64,000 nucleotides of DNA from Acanthopleura granulata (GCA_016165875.1 JABBOT010000080.1:7548759-7612758), one strand, 5' to 3'. Shown: positions 39,766-64,000, numbered from the stretch's first letter. Notes: a model not told the origin generated them from the sequence alone. A program made the numbers and translations.

Positions 39766-41444
39766 GGTGGTTTAAACCGCCCCCTTGGATTTCTTCCGCC
39801 CATAATATCCTGACTGGTAACACTTGTAACACTGTTTGACTACATATGGCGTTTAGGAACAACCCATCAGATGTAACGCGCCCAGAGGTTACCTGCAGTA
39901 AGGGGTCAGTACATACGCCATACTGGTGGGAGGCCAGCGGTTTCCAAATAACCCTCTTATATGACCAACAAATCAACACTGCAAGTGTTGTCGAGGGCTC
40001 ATTGCCATCAGGGCCAAGAAAGGTGATACGGGGTAAGGGTTTGTGTGGCTACTTGATCCGAGCGCAGAGTTTGTAGAGGAAGCGTTTTGAGTGGAAGCGT
40101 TTTAGGGAAACCCTCACGATGGAGCCTATATAGTCTTGTCAGACACAACTAGGTAACACAACGTGCAGAGTGGAAACTATGCGCTGAGGTTGCCACTAAC
40201 TATACCCGTAAGCTTTATAAAGCTATATAGTTTTATAGATAGACCGGTGGACAAAGTGACTCCAACGACAAGGGGTTAAATAACAAGAAAAGAGTTCTTT
40301 AATATATACTTACTACTTATCTTACTATGTGCCGCTGTCCCGGGTTCAAGGTGGAGAGAGAGCGAACGCCAGACAAAACAAGTCAATCCCAGTTCAATTT
40401 GGTGAAGTCCGAAAGCAGAGGGTATCTCCAAGGGAGAGAAGTTATAGTCTTAGATCGGGGGTATCAGGAAGCACAGTAACGTAGCGCGTGAGTGGCCAAA
40501 GACTTCTGCTTCTCTTTTTTTACTGAAACTGGGGGATTCGCTTATATAGCAGTGAACAAGTAAATCTTTTGTTTCTAAATTACCGGTCGTAAATTTTGAA
40601 GCCTGCGTTATCTCACTTAATGTATCGTCTGGAGGTGCTCTCTTTCCTTCTTTGGGTAACATTAATGGGGACCAACGGCGAGAACCATCTCTGATACATC
40701 TGTGGGAATTTCAGCTTGGTCCATGATGTAGCATTGTCCCATGTGGACAATCAGCCACGCCAAACGAACTTAAACCCGACCGTGAATTTAATCACCTTGT
40801 GTGGGCCTTAAACTTACGCGGTTAATAAACCCGGACACATGTAATCACGACATGTTCCTCGTAACAAAGGATAGAATGAATGATTATGGCTTAACGCCAC
40901 GTCTGTGGTATATCAGAAATGTCGTGGCGAGGGAAGCACAGGAGGCACGGAAATCTCGAAAATCCATTATTCTCTTCCAATACTTTTCAAAAACAAGCAT
41001 CTTCTCGGTAATCTGCTTCCGCATTTCTCTTAAAATAGCAGTATATAGAGAATACAATGCATGGTATATCAACATAATTTTGCAGTTACTTTCTGGAGTA
41101 AGTTAATATAGGATGATAAAGTAAAACGCCTGCATGCGTAGGAACAATTTTCTGTTATAATTTTTCCTTTACCATTCCCACATTTTAAAATGCATTGACA
41201 ATATTTTCTTGAATTTACAGCGATTTATTAAACCTGTTTGCACTTTTGGAATAAGCAATAGCAGCACAGTGCCGTTGTAGAAATATATATCTAAACTGTA
41301 AATAACGTGCCTATGTATATTTCATCTTTACTGACAAATTTACTGTTCCCTGTATAGAATGGCGCATCGATCACTCACGGGTCATCATTATTAGGTCATA
41401 TCATGATATATACGTTGTACATCATACGTGTTACACCATCTGTG

Positions 41445-51707
<10,263 letters not shown>

Positions 51708-54700
51708 GATCTCCTGAAGTTTAGATACCTCTGAGTATGGGAGCTGTGAGTATGAGAGTGGTTTAAGTAGGCCAAGCCCACTGTCATTCTAAACTGAGAG
51801 TCATTTCTAATCTGGCGGCAACACAGCGATTCTCACATAGATATACGCCATTTGGAAAATATGAAGATTAGGTGACGCTACTCGTTGTGTTAAACCTCGA
51901 TTTTGCACAACTATTCCATATTTTGTGTAATTTGTTGAATTAAAGTTATTGTTTCATCTCTTTACTAAATACAAAAAACTATTGCGCTGAATAAGGTGCC
52001 GGAACAACCAAGACGTAAAATATATGTGGCCTTAGCACGCCCTGAAATTTTGAGGAAATGATGTGTATTTAGTTCACAGCATCATCACGGAGAATCTCGT
52101 AGTAGACAAATCTCGTGGTGTGCAGAATAGCTGGCTGTGGCCGATTCTCCACTCGTGTACATTTATATTGAAATAATAAACAATGGCAGGCTGAGCCTCC
52201 CACCCCCCACCCCTACTACATGTGCGTTAAGAGCACAGGTTATCGTCTAGCTCGATCAGACACGGTCATGATACTGTCTAAAGTTGTACCGAGATCTGGA
52301 ATGAACTTAATTCCACACATATCTGTTCCTCTCGTTGTCTAGCTATTCCCCAGTCGCCAAAAGTTTGACGGAAATATCTACAATTTTGGTAGAATCCACC
52401 ACATCCAAAGCAGCTCCATTACAGCACCTGGACACACAGCCATTGTTCTCTTATTGTCCTATCCAATAACACTATATCCGAGTCTTCTGTGTTAATGGTC
52501 ATGCGCACATTTTTCTAAAATAACAAAGCCCAGTTGTACTTTGGGCACAAATATTTTCTTTGGAGGCTTGAAAGGGTCGCACGAAACCTACACAACATTG
52601 CAAACAAAATTAACCACGAATAGAAGACTTATCAGCTGGTATTTACCCGATTGAAAAGATTTATAAAGCCTATTTGAATAAAGGCTTAGTTGAAAGAAAA
52701 GTGTCAGCTTTCATGTATTTATAGTACAGTTACATCTACAACTCTTTAGTCCTGAAATATGCTGCTCACGTTCTCAGCTTAGCTTCTACACTAACGGCCC
52801 TGAATCGTTACAATCACTAACCTGGAGCAATGTTCCTGTTGCCTGCTCCGTGGTCGAAAGGTAAAGTACGCCAAGAAAAGCGGTTTCAGGTGAACTTATA
52901 GTATTTCAGAGTTCATCCAGCCCTCGTTAATATTCATGAATAGTAAATCTTGCATCGTCACAGTCAACACTAATGTAACCAACGCATCCAGTCAAACAAC
53001 ATCTCATCTTCGCATTTTCGAATCATCTCCAACAGTATTGCTAAGATGGACTCGACTGCCTTTTCCAAATTCATATTTAATGTTCTCTTTCAAAGCTAGT
53101 TGCTATTATAATTCCATCTATTCATTATTAAAATAGTGATCAAAGATAAGATTCCCAAACTGTCTCTGATTTAGTCAGTTACATCTTCTTGGATTTGTTC
53201 CACGCCATCAACACCGCTTAAATGTCCCGGACAGTAGGTAGTGCGACCGACTCGATTCGGGGAAAACAGCAGATAGCAAAGCTCGGCTGGTCTTGGAAAT
53301 TCACAAATCACTAGGTGGTATGAAGTTCAAATTACTTCAAAATTAAAGAAAAGCTGTTTTGCAGCGTACTGTTGAGGACAACATTTACATCGGGAAAGAC
53401 CGAATTCCAAGTGAGTGAATACAAGAGTAAAAACCCCAACCCCAACTGTTTATGCCAAAAAAGTCACCTCGCTAAGTAGAGACGAACGGGCCTACACAGT
53501 AAGTAAACATATAATACGTGCATTATGACAAATCTGCATAGTTGATTGATACGAAGACCACTGCCCACACCTACTTGGTCAGTGACGCAAAATTGTTGGT
53601 TTCGTGGCAAGTTCCACATGTTTTCTTGTGTTAACAAATGTATGACCAATCTATCCAAGTCCGACCTACATGATGTTGTTACCTTTATTGGACACCTATA
53701 ACATTAAAAGGAATAAAGGTCAGCTCCGGGGAAAAAATGGTTAAGTATAACAGTCTATTTAAAAAACGTTTTGGCTGCCATGTCCCTCTAATGGAATCTG
53801 CTTTAAGGCGTCTTTTCGTTGTGACTACAGTTATGCTCAAATTTATGGCTCCCGGTTACGGCTTTAAGTCGGGGCTGTTTGACGGGTATTTGGGTACTAT
53901 CCGTCTAGATGGACATTCACTGTGACACTAAATCTTTTGAAAAGATCACACACACACACCCAACACACACTCGTTGCTTGCTTGGCACTGGTAACAATAC
54001 GTGGCTGACGATTCTGGCGTGGTTCGTTTGAACAGTTTATCGTTCGTTGAAGACCACCTCAACGTCTTCCATCTGACTGAATATGGTGTGCTTGTCTGTA
54101 TGTCACATGTGGGGAAGTCAGTCAGTGACTTGCCAAAGGGCGCTGGTTTTTACTCCGGCACTTCTTTTGCATCCAGGGATAAAACTCACCGCCATCTTAT
54201 AAGTGAAAGACTTTTTTGAGTATTTTCGGTGAACAACAATCAGATAAATCTGATAATCTCGCACTGCCTCGAATGCCTACTCTGCGGAACAACCTATGTA
54301 AGAAGTTGCCTTAGGCTCAACACAGACTTGGTCTTAAGTTCAGAGCTAAAATTGTGACTCGCCTTAAAAAATATTTTAATCTGAAGAGTTGTCATTTCAG
54401 AATGAAAACTCAAATTTAGGTTTAGAAATAATACTGCAATTTACAAGAGCATGCCTGACGTTTGACTAAGCCAGACGTATGTCTAAAACAGCTTCGTCAT
54501 GCTGAAGCATGTTTCAACATATGCGGCTACTAGCAATAGGCTATGAAAATATCGTACTTTTTAGGACGTTTTCAGTTCCGGCATAGAACTGGATTTTAAG
54601 AACCTCACATAGGTCATGACCTATACTTGAGGTTACGTTATAAGCGAGATAATGTAGTGTGATATTATCAATACACTATTAAAATGGGCATCGTTTTTAC

Positions 54701-55003
54701 CACGCTAATCAACTCCGGTATTTGTACGAAGGTTTTACCAAGCACTACAGACGTTTTAGTAGTAAAACATCTGTAACAGGAGACACACCTCTGTGGAGTT
54801 CACTTATTATTTCACACGATAATATTACGGTTATGACCGTTATTTCACAGTAAAAACGAAAATTTTATACTAGTGTGTGTCGCAGAAAATCCACCATGGA
54901 AATATAACATTTGATTGCATTTAATTCACTGAGTGAAAAAACGCAATTTTGCAGTTAATAAATTCATATAAAGCTATCATACGTGTTTCCGCTTCTTAAG
55001 TTA

Positions 55004-55152
55004 ACCTGGGCTCACTTCCACGAAGCAATCTTAACGTTACGAGCTCGTCATAGCGCAGCTACCATGGCGACGTAATAACCACAGAGCATGCTGGTTGGCA
55101 TGGTAGTTACGAGCTCATAAGGTTAAGGGGACTTCGTGGAAGTGGGCCCAGG
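55004..55152. repeat. Fold-back MITE, duplicate
   Basis: Counterpart of 4,121-4,268. Here the left end reads CCTGGGCTCACTTCCACGAAG, a better match to its right end. Confidence 0.8.
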
Positions 55153-55424
55153 CTCCTAGCTGGTGAGCCATACAAACACTGCGAGTGAGATAAAAGCTGT
55201 AGTTGTGTCGTAGTCATGTGACTGAAAAATGACGACGTAAACCCGAAGTATACATACCTACATGAAAGTTGTGTGTGGAGCCACTGTGTGAGGGAGTTAA
55301 CGTCACTGCGACTGAACTCTCCCAACTACTCAAAATCGGAAACCGTCCACTCGAACTATCGTCCGTATGATTGAAAGCTGAGGCGAAACTGTTTATCGGG
55401 TCAAACATAAGATATCTATACACT

Positions 55425-55656
55425 TATGGCTCTCCTTTCGCCTCGGGTGAGGAGGTCCGGGATCAAGCCCGGTTGGGTCATACCGAAGACTTTCGCGCTC
55501 AGCACTGAGCGGCTAGAGCGAGGAAAGAGGATTGGTAGATCCGGTGGCAGTATAATGTGACTGGATTGGGTGTCATGCCCGGTGTCATGTTTTTGGCATG
55601 ATGTTTCAGTGGCGGCAGCACTTTTGCGGCATGAATTCGCCCTGTCATCAGGAGAC
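55425..55656 (+). repeat. Second SINE family, duplicate
   Basis: Counterpart of 4,541-4,772, nearly identical. Confidence 0.75.
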
Positions 55657-56370
55657 ACTGTATTTACATACATTGCAAAAATAAATTTCCGTGCGGTTTA
55701 CCTGGGATATACCGTCCGTGCATGTGAAATGTCACACTGACTGGGTCACGCTCCATGCAGAGCTAATTTAAGGCCCATTTAATACGCTTCAGGCGATTGC
55801 GCGTCTTGACCTTCGTTGGTGCGAGAGGCTAACGGTGAGTATATTCAGTGGTAATATATGCTTAGAATTCTCAGCGTTTCTGTGTCACGTGTAAGCGAAT
55901 AATTAGGGAATGAGAGTAATCTCTATTCAAACTTTCACGCAGTTAACTACATACTCCGATATCGGCCTAAGACATGCACAGATAGACTACAGTTTATTTC
56001 ATCCTTGACCGAAACAGCGTGACGAAAAGCAATACGTAGCCTACAACTAGCCTCAACCCTACAAGTTCCTAATTAAGGCTGGCTATCGACTTGAGTGTGT
56101 CTCATGACCAGACTGACAACATTTTCAGAGCCTTGGGGAAGAGTTATGTTTTAGACTCAGCTGGAATAATTATAATCATTATCTTAGGCTATAATATTTG
56201 TGGCCGGTCATCTTGTATATTCATATTTAGTGACCGTCTTATCGTAATTCGTTTTAAGATTTTCATCCTTAAGAGTTAGTTGTCAATCTCCATCATCATA
56301 CCCAGGAAATAGCACGCGAGCCACGGGATTGTGCGAAGTGTATCAGGTTGCGGAGAGGCCTGGCATTTTA

Positions 56371-57090
56371 GCTGGGCTGGCTTCCTCTCCGGCCGTACGT
56401 AGGAATGTCAGCCAGCAACCTGCGGATGATCGTGGGTTTCCGCCGGGCTCTGCCCGGTTTCCTTCCACCATAAAGCTGGCCGCCGTCGTACAAGTGAAAT
56501 ATTCTTGAGTACGGCGTTAAACAACAATCAAATAAATGAATAAAACATTGCTCTTCTCACCACACTGGTCTTCAAACCAATCAAATATTATTATTATTTA
56601 TCAAATAAATAAATAAATTTCAGCTGAATTCCTCTTTTTAACACTTGTGCATTCACCACTGTTCTGAACTGGCGTCTCCCTTTGATATATGTACATTTAT
56701 AAAGTACAAGATGAATGCATCCAGTGTCAAATAAGCATCAATACAAATAACAATGACACTGTCCTTGTAAATCCAGTGTAAAGTGATGGGTCGTGCCGCA
56801 ATCAGTTACCCTTACCTGCAAACTGCAGTGGATCTCGCGAGATTTCCGCGACCCTTTGTTTACCGTTTATGGAAATGCCAGGGAAATCCGGATTGAATGC
56901 GATTCCTGAGAGTTCAAATCGAGCTCTGGTTGCACTGATCTCCGAACGTACGTGGGGAAGTCTGCCAGCAACCAGCGGTTTGTTGTTGGTTACTCCGGGC
57001 TCTGCCCGGTTTCCTTCCACAATAACGCTGGCCGTCGTATACGTGAAACATTCGTGAGAATACGGTGTAAAACACTAATCAAACAAAAAA
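56371..57090 (+). repeat. Two SINE pieces, duplicates
   Basis: Counterparts of 5,488-5,663 (here 56,371-56,545) and 6,055-6,205 (here 56,938-57,090). Confidence 0.8.
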
Positions 57091-58016
57091 ATAATGTTGC
57101 AGCCGTCAGCTGATTTCGAACCTGTGACCGCAAGCCCTAGCGCTCTTAACCCAAAGTGATATCCACCAGAAGGACGTGGCGGCCGAAAACCTTTACTTTA
57201 CCTGTTTTCCACTGAGGTTGATCTTCTTTGCCTTTCAGCATCTTACGGCTCATACATACTATGTGCAAAGAAGACAACAACACCAAGTACTTTGGAATTT
57301 GGTATATTTGGCATACCTTGTAAAACTACAAGCTACTGCAGTTAGAGGGTTTAATCTTTTCTAAGTATAGGTTAGCCAGGGCCAATATTATATTATATTA
57401 GTGTACATTATTTACTCCGGGATTGTGCCATATATAGTGAAAAGTTGTACTAGGCAGGATAAATGAGCTTTTATGCAAATCTCAAAAGAAAAGCAACTTT
57501 TCTTACCACAGTGAGCTAACCCCATATTCACCACCTACAAATTTATATAGGTATAAAAACACTAAAAAATTCCTTACTATTTATGTAGTAATTTAACAAA
57601 GAAGACCCACCTAAACTGTATTCCCGAATTTTTGTTGGCCCAAATGACACATACTGTCATATAACTAGATGCCTGGCCTACACCATATCTAAATATCATC
57701 TGTGGTTGACCACCAGTTTCTCAAAATAAATCACCTGGAATGCAGGTACTAACGCCCTATCGCCATAGAAATAGGGCGTAGGGGGCACTTTCTCATTGGA
57801 CTATATTTTTCTCTGTTTAATTGTACCCACAAGTAATAGACTTTTTTTTCAGTTACTATTTGTCATAGTTTATACCTGCAAAAATTACCTGACACTACTT
57901 CAACACACTTCACAGATACAGCCAATCCCCACTCGTCCCTATCCGTCCGTTTTCTGTGCGCCTGAATCGAATTAGTGGTTTTATACCTATATGTAGGTTA
58001 GTGCAACTTCAGCATC

Positions 58017-61000
58017 ATGCCACGGGTTGTCATATCAGACCCGAATGGCGACACGATGAACTGTCATGAGTTCAAGGGGAAGCATTATCCAGTCAGACCC
58101 GACAAAGATCAAGATGACATTCTCACGAGACTCCCCGACCTTTCCTGCCCCGAGGATGACGTCACCATTGTCGCTTTCCCTAAAGCAGGTAAGCTATAAC
58201 ATTTGTGACATTGGCGTTTAGAGGGTCAGATCGAGGTGTCGCAAGGGTTGTGGTGTTTTGGCAGCCATGTTGGCAATTCTTGATTTTTCCACATGTTTTT
58301 GGAGATAGGAGCAGTTCAGCTATAGAAGTCTTTTGATTTATATGTTGCAGTGTGCTGTGCAAGGAAAATTAACGATAATATAAAAAGCAGCGCTTCCGCT
58401 TCATCAAATAAGCTCTCCTTGCGTCTGGATCTTAGTTATTAAAATGGAAAGACTACGAAAAATTGAACTTATGGTGAGTGATTAAAAACAGTTCACTGAT
58501 TTTTCAGATTTTTTTCACCAAACTTAATGTAGACAATTGTAGTCCAAAAGAAAAAGGTAGTACATTGAATGTCAAACTTACCGAACTGAATATATTCTAA
58601 TTCCTTGCTTGCTATACGTACTTTCACATTATCAGTAACAGTATAAACATTTAGTTGTAGTGGAAATAGAAAAGAACACAAAGATAAAGTACAAAGCGAA
58701 TTGTAGGGAATACATTTTATTTCATTTCATTGAATCATTTTACTTTATTTTATTTTTTCCTTCTCTGTCCATGGCTGGAGGACAGCGGCCTCATACCGAC
58801 CTTTATAACATGTTACATACTGACGATCTTCCCCACGTTTGACACACAAGCATGCATGCCATATTGGTAGAATACAAGCTATCTTCTGTGGATTAACACT
58901 GCAGGCAACTGTCTACAAATTCCGTGGGAAGTCATGTTGATAAACTGTTTAGTTTTCTTGACGTCGTGATTAGAACAACTCTGTAGTAAGGTGACTGGTC
59001 AATGATTACAATGACGTCTACCTTAAGGATTATCCTGAAGGCACTTTTGAAATCCTTATTATGTCAAAGAACAAATTGTATTCACTGTTCGTGAGATGAA
59101 CGTAGATTCCTAAATGATATTACATCTTCCGACAGGTATTCTTCACATTGTTCTAACAGCTGTGTTAAATGCTAATGTCAACCAAGTTACCTCCTTGAAG
59201 AAGTGAGCACATTTGTTCTTGAAACATTTACTACTGAATCGCGTGTTTGTAATACGGATGCATGATTACGGGTATGATTTTCCTTTCAACATCTCCAGGA
59301 ACGCATTGGGTTTGGGAGATGTGCAATATGTTGCTGATATATTGCTCCTCCAAAATCAGATTCTGTGGCCGCTAGTGACTGGTTAAGCTCACTCACTGGC
59401 CATTGTCTGGTGTTTTTAGTCTGCTAAGATCTCTAAGACGCTCAAATCTACATTTCTTTTGGCTCATAGGTCATAATGTCACAAAAAACTTCTATTAACT
59501 TGTCGTAGATCGACAGAAATCAATGTACGAGATAAAACACTATATCTTGTCTATGTATGCTGTCTTATATTAGAATTGATGAAGGGTTGTTCTGGAATAG
59601 GGGCTTTGAAATGGCACCGTGACTGGCACTAAAAGCCATTGAGGGAAACAAGCTCTTCATGTAATAAGGAACCTCTCCCTCCATCGTGATTCGGGCCCTA
59701 GCTGTCTAGTCTGTTGTTCAGTCCTCCGTTTGCCACGAGAATATAACTGTGGGCAAACTGATAACATATACTCATGTATAACAAGAGAACAATAGTCAAT
59801 CCGACTTAGGTGCGAATCGCAATTGGGCGGGAAAAGGTACCCATATGGCAGAGTCGTCCCTTAAAACCAGGCAGTGGAATCAACTCTATTTTAGGAAGAG
59901 AATAAGGTTTAAACACGGAGATATCAACCATCTGTTGAAAAATTTTGGCACACAGTTCTAGAAATTATATTTTTCTACTTTTGTACTTCTATAGAATTTT
60001 AATACATACCATGCATCAGTGCATTTGCGTTTGTTTTAAAGTATAAATTTTAATATCGTTAGACATGTTATAGCGCATTGAAAATATTTTAATCTTAATT
60101 TCAATCTGGACATTTTTTTCAGAAGTAGAGTTTTTTTACAGTTTTTGTTAGAAGTATCTAAATAGTTCAAACCTTTGAGAACAAAATTGTTCTCAGTTAA
60201 AACAATAGCTTTGTCTTGAAATTTGAATGATATGGACCAAATAAACAAGATTGTTCCTATTCGGTTTACTGTATGTTAATTAACTTATGGTGAGTGAAAA
60301 GACAATTGAAAACGGTATATGAAAATACTGAAGTTTTTAGGTTTTTTTTCACCAAAATAAACACAGTCTAATGGTTTGATTGTATGGTGGGTTTTGTGGA
60401 CCAAATTAATAATGTGGTCCACCAGTGGCGTCACACAACTTTTGTACACATTTATATTCAGCTCCGAATAAAGGTATCGTGAAGAGTGCTCCTGTAAAGT
60501 TCGCCTGGGTGTGGAAACGCTAACAAGACATTAAATTTCTACCCCAGTAATATAGAAAAGTCGGCGCGACATCATTAGTGAACCACATCCTCAATATGGT
60601 CCATAAAACCCACCATACAATCATAATATTTGACTGCATCTATTTTGGTGCAATAACATGTACAAAAAATCAGTGAAGATATCTTCAGATACAGTTCTTA
60701 ATGGTCTTTTCACCCACTATAAGTTCATTTTTGAAAAGCCTTCCTTTTAACCTAACCGGAATGTCACGTTATGATGTCCACATTTGTCATTTATGGGCAG
60801 ATTAGATTTTGTTTTAAATGCCAAATTATGACTTAATACAAAATAATTTTGAAATTTTCTAACAGTGTTCGTGAAGAACTTGGTACATGCTATATTCTAT
60901 ATGTTATTACATAGCTATTGCATGTTGATGTCTGTCTAAAGTCTAGTAAAGACCATTGAAGTGGCATTTTAGCATAGTAACACTGTAATGCCCTAGTTAA

Positions 61001-63117
61001 TACCAATAGCTGGCGGTATTCAGATATAGTGCGCTCTTAAAATGATGACAGGGTTCCTTTAAACTTTTTATATTACAAGAATAAAATTTTTGGTTTTATT
61101 ACATAAATATATTTTCAACCACATATTTCATGCAGCTCTTTATGGATCCTGGTTCGATTATGTGACACCTTGGGATGAATTTTTCCTGACTCAAGAGGGC
61201 ATTCCCGTTCTAAGGCTCTGTTACGAGAACCTTAAACAGGTAACATATGAAGTAAAATTTACAATACAGAAAAAAAATCACCCACAACGAAACTAAATGA
61301 TGAAAAGAGGCCAGCGTTTACTCATGGAAAGTTATAAGTTTATGTTGGCAATAAATGCGTAATCAGCAACTGGAAAAGTCACACAAATGAACAACAGACT
61401 ACAAAGAGCGCACCTGAATTTCTGAAGACTGCATTACCAGACAACTAACAGCGTACACATGCAACAAAACAAACAGTAGGAAAGGTCTTACTACAAAAGA
61501 TACACTGCTGTTTAATTTACTCAAAGCGTTGGTCAATAAACGGTGACCTTGCACGTTCAAATCCAAGTAATTCTCGTTGGTTCGGCTGCGCCCGGTGTTT
61601 TTCGGACACCGGGAGAAGCCCGGTAGTTTAAATCGGACACGTCTTCTCCAATCAGTATATAACTCACTAGCCTGGTATAAGTGGAAAAAATCTCGAGTAT
61701 GCGGTCTAGGGAAAAGACCCTCCAAAATACACACACCAGTCCAAAAAAATCTGAAGAATGCCGAATGCATAGGCACTGGCGCACCCTATGCTCAAGAGGA
61801 AAGCTTGAAGATCAGACTAGGAGATTGGATCATCGTATATGTAAGTGAAGAACCCCCCCCCCCCAAGTAATACTGGTCCACGCTGTGTATTCTGTTGTAC
61901 ATTCCTGCTTTAGCGATGACGTCTTCTGAACAAAATGATGACGTATTACTCGAATCGCTATTGCCAGGGAAAAGGTAATAAAATAAGGAAATATTTTTTT
62001 TCCGTCCCTTTTCCAACATAGTGGACAGCAAAGATAGGATTGTACAAGTTTTAGGGCAAAACTGATAAAGTATTACGCGTGCGGTGCAAGAGAACAATAG
62101 TGAAGTCAGCTGGATGCCGAATCGCCATTGCGTCGGAAAAGATATCCCACTAAACTTATTGAGAAATATTGTCATCCCTTTTCCAACGTAGGACAACAAA
62201 ACTTGGATTGCACAGATCTCAAAGTTCCTTGGGGTGAACCGGGATTTATCCTTTCGGCTGAAAGTGGCAGAAAAATGCGGGTTTGAGAATATGAGGAAAA
62301 GTCGCACTTTATCTCCGTATTTCCAAAAAAATTGGGACAACGCAGTCGCATCGAATATTTAGAAAAGGTAACGTGCCTGTTCCTAATTCTCAACAGTCCA
62401 TCTCTACTCCGGTAATACTTCGTTACAAGCAAAAAGATCAGTTTTATACACTTGTATTACTAAACACAGTCGCCAACAAAGGTGCCGACAAAAGTGTTTC
62501 GTGACGTCACATGCCTCTCTGCGGCAGTACAAATCATATCGAGGCGTCGTCGTCATATGACTAAAACATGGCTAAGTATGACGTTCAACCCCAAAGCACT
62601 CACTCCCTCACTCATATCGAGCCGAGATGCTGTTAGTCGAGAGCCAGAACTCGCTTACGCTCACATTATCAGTGAGTATGCCTCATCATGCATTTCGCTA
62701 GTACCCGCTGATAAAGACGAGTGTGTATATCGTCCGTTTGGTGTAGTCTAACATGCTGCTTGCGCAGTTTAACCTTATTTAAATCCTATACTCGTCTTTC
62801 ACCAATGTGGTGTGTATGTGTGTACGTCTCATTTGGGAAGGTGCCGAAAGTCAGTGGTTTTTCTCGTGCGCTCCAATGTTCCCCACATGTAGCGCTGACC
62901 GCCATTTTATTAGAAGTGAAAAAATCTTGAGTATGGTGTTACAAACAACCAAGGAAATAGAGAGATAAACACCAACCAAACAATCCGGTTGTTGTCACGC
63001 TCAGGTGCTGTAGGAGACTGGAAGAACTACTTCAGGGTGGCGCAGAACGAGAGGTTCAACGCCGAGTGCGGCAAACAGATGACCGGATACAGCTTTGCAT
63101 ATGAACAAAACATGTAA
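58017..63117 (+). pseudogene. Cytosolic sulfotransferase B', exon-deleted copy
   Basis: Exon 1 is 58,017-58,188 (MPRVVISDPNGDTMNC onward). Exon 2 survives only as about 59,299-59,337 (G-THWVWEMCNMLL) before a deletion junction. Exon 3 is 61,136-61,239, with an intact GT donor. Exon 4 is 62,192-62,367, one base longer than the D exon because of an A-run near 62,324-62,330 that shifts the frame. Exon 5 is 63,005-63,117 ([16 protein letters not shown] to FAYEQNM). Loss of exon 2 removes the catalytic His and the 3'-phosphate motif. It still has the 3' exons that its twin SULT-B lacks. A decayed extra copy of the exon 4 start is visible near 62,020. Confidence 0.88.
62806..62965 (+). repeat. Very diverged SINE
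   Basis: ACCGCCATTTTATTAGAAGTGAAAAAATC, then TTGAGTATGGTGTTACAAAC, a worn SINE 3' end in SULT-B' intron 4. Confidence 0.5.
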
Positions 63118-64000
63118 CATAGATGTATTAACATAGACACGGATAATTTCGAAATTATTGTATATCATGATACATTTGTTGATAATTATATAGTCAAATA
63201 TCACATACATGCTTCCTGAATAAACTGTGTGCAATTAGTGAAGAGGCCAGTAAATTTGTCATCCTGCGGGTGATCGCGGGTTTTCCCCGGGCTCTGTTCA
63301 GTTTCCTCCCACCATAATGCTGGTCGCCGTCGTATATAATTGAAATATTCTTGAGTGCGATGCATAACAACAATCAAGTAGCTAAATAAAGTGAATCCTT
63401 CACAGTCATTTAGCAGATTTTTTGAAACACAGTGTGGTAGTAAGTCGCATATTATCAACCGAATCAACCCATTTCTGTTGATTTACTAGCAATATTAATT
63501 CCTGAATAATTACTTATGATTTCTAAGGAAATATATGTATTTCTGTTGCTGTTTACACGTTTAGGTCACATGAATCATGAATCCTAAACGTGGGATGAAA
63601 ACGTGCCACTTGTGCCTTTCGACCACACTGGTTGAATTCTACAAGGCAGACGTTACAAACTTTTCTACGTGATCAAGATTTTACTCCTCGTGCGAGTATT
63701 GGTGAGTTTGTTGAGTATTTCGCCAAGCCATGTGTGGAAGTGTTATACTTTTAAATTATGGTTCCAGTGGGAACCGTTCTAAGCATAAAGGACAAGAATA
63801 AATGAATTACTTTGACTCCTCAAAAGTATTTCAACCACGTCTTGCCTTGAGCACGTTAAAGTAAAAAGTTAACTTTAAAACCGACAGATATGTTTTCAAA
63901 ATAATATTGTTTATTGAGTGTGAGAAACTAAGTCTTCATGTATACACTAATGACGTCACAATACTTATTTTTATAGATCAATTATCCACACAATATCCGA
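63118..64000. other. Right end of the window
   Basis: Downstream of SULT-B'. A plus-strand SINE piece lies at 63,257-63,390 (CGGGTGATCGCGGGTTTTCC to AACAACAATCAAG). Nothing else recognised. Confidence 0.65.

Larger units (their letters stand above)
35641..41444. other. Host spacer downstream of SULT-D
   Basis: No protein gene is supported. It contains a minisatellite (35,738-35,915), a second-family SINE scrap (37,425-37,500), a full-length SINE (39,021-39,270) and TA/TG microsatellites with SINE pieces (39,430-39,765). The rest is unassigned, AT-rich sequence. Confidence 0.6.
51708..58016. other. Spacer between SULT-D and SULT-B'
   Basis: Duplicate of the spacer at 739-7,137. Contains the same fold-back element (55,004-55,152), second-family SINE (55,425-55,656) and SINE pieces (54,070-54,260; 56,371-56,545; 56,938-57,090). 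No gene is supported. Confidence 0.65.

Noticed and set aside
39481..39979. Several YIYIYI-type frames on both strands
   Set aside because: Translations of TA/TG microsatellites and SINE pieces.
62172..62432. Minus-strand frame opposite SULT-B' exon 4
   Set aside because: The plus strand matches SULT exon 4 with correct acceptor and donor; the minus frame is a shadow.

Overview
The window is animal nuclear DNA: intron-split genes with GT-AG junctions, AT-rich microsatellites and many tRNA-derived SINE copies. The SINEs (tRNA-like head, conserved body, AAATAAAT-type tail) and the tandem cytosolic sulfotransferase genes suggest a marine lophotrochozoan, probably a mollusc or brachiopod. That placement is inference with low confidence.

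Host layout. An ~11 kb segmental duplication occurs twice in direct orientation, at about 1-11,020 and 50,925-61,440, roughly 40 kb apart. It carries parts of a cluster of five-exon cytosolic sulfotransferase (SULT) genes. Five gene copies are visible: A (minus, exon 1 only, rest off the left edge), B (plus, 7.1-10.8 kb, truncated), C (minus, 15.0-11.1 kb, several lesions), D (minus, 51.7-41.4 kb, all five exons intact, about 295 residues) and B' (plus, 58.0-63.1 kb, exon 2 deleted and exon 4 frameshifted). Extra fragments of exon 2 lie inside gene D. Only D looks functional.

Mobile element. Positions 15,292-35,554 are a 20.3 kb Maverick/Polinton (adintovirus-like) element. It is bounded by an exact 6-bp target duplication (GACGTT) and terminal inverted repeats starting 5'-AGTAGTAT. 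It landed in the 3' tail of a SINE, 284 bp upstream of the SULT-C start codon. Left to right it carries: a minus-strand block of small genes; a double PC4-like protein (+); a spliced RHIM-like exon (+); a tail-anchored Bcl-2-like protein (+); a chromodomain integrase (+); a small membrane protein and the packaging ATPase (+, broken frames); virion genes for a core-like protein, a conserved KK-M protein, the minor capsid, a pVI-like protein, the major capsid and an adenain-like protease (+); protein-primed DNA polymerase B (-, with an internal gap); a 62-residue very basic protein (+); two more small genes (+); and a two-finger C2H2 protein (-). Early-type and accessory genes sit at the ends, and the virion module fills the middle. 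Several core genes have a frameshift, nonsense codon, lost start or gap, so this copy is young but probably not autonomous.

Most notable observation. The small genes at both ends are transcribed outward. They have strong TATA boxes about 40 nt before the ATG and are followed by perfect metazoan histone-mRNA 3' stem-loops: a 16-nt hairpin of type GGYYCTTTTCAGRRCC with CCAAA/ACCA flanks and a purine-rich GAAAGGA-like element 10-18 nt later. Four good copies and one loop variant are present, on both strands, yet the proteins are not histones. This suggests that the element's terminal genes use the host's S-phase SLBP/U7 3'-end processing instead of polyadenylation.
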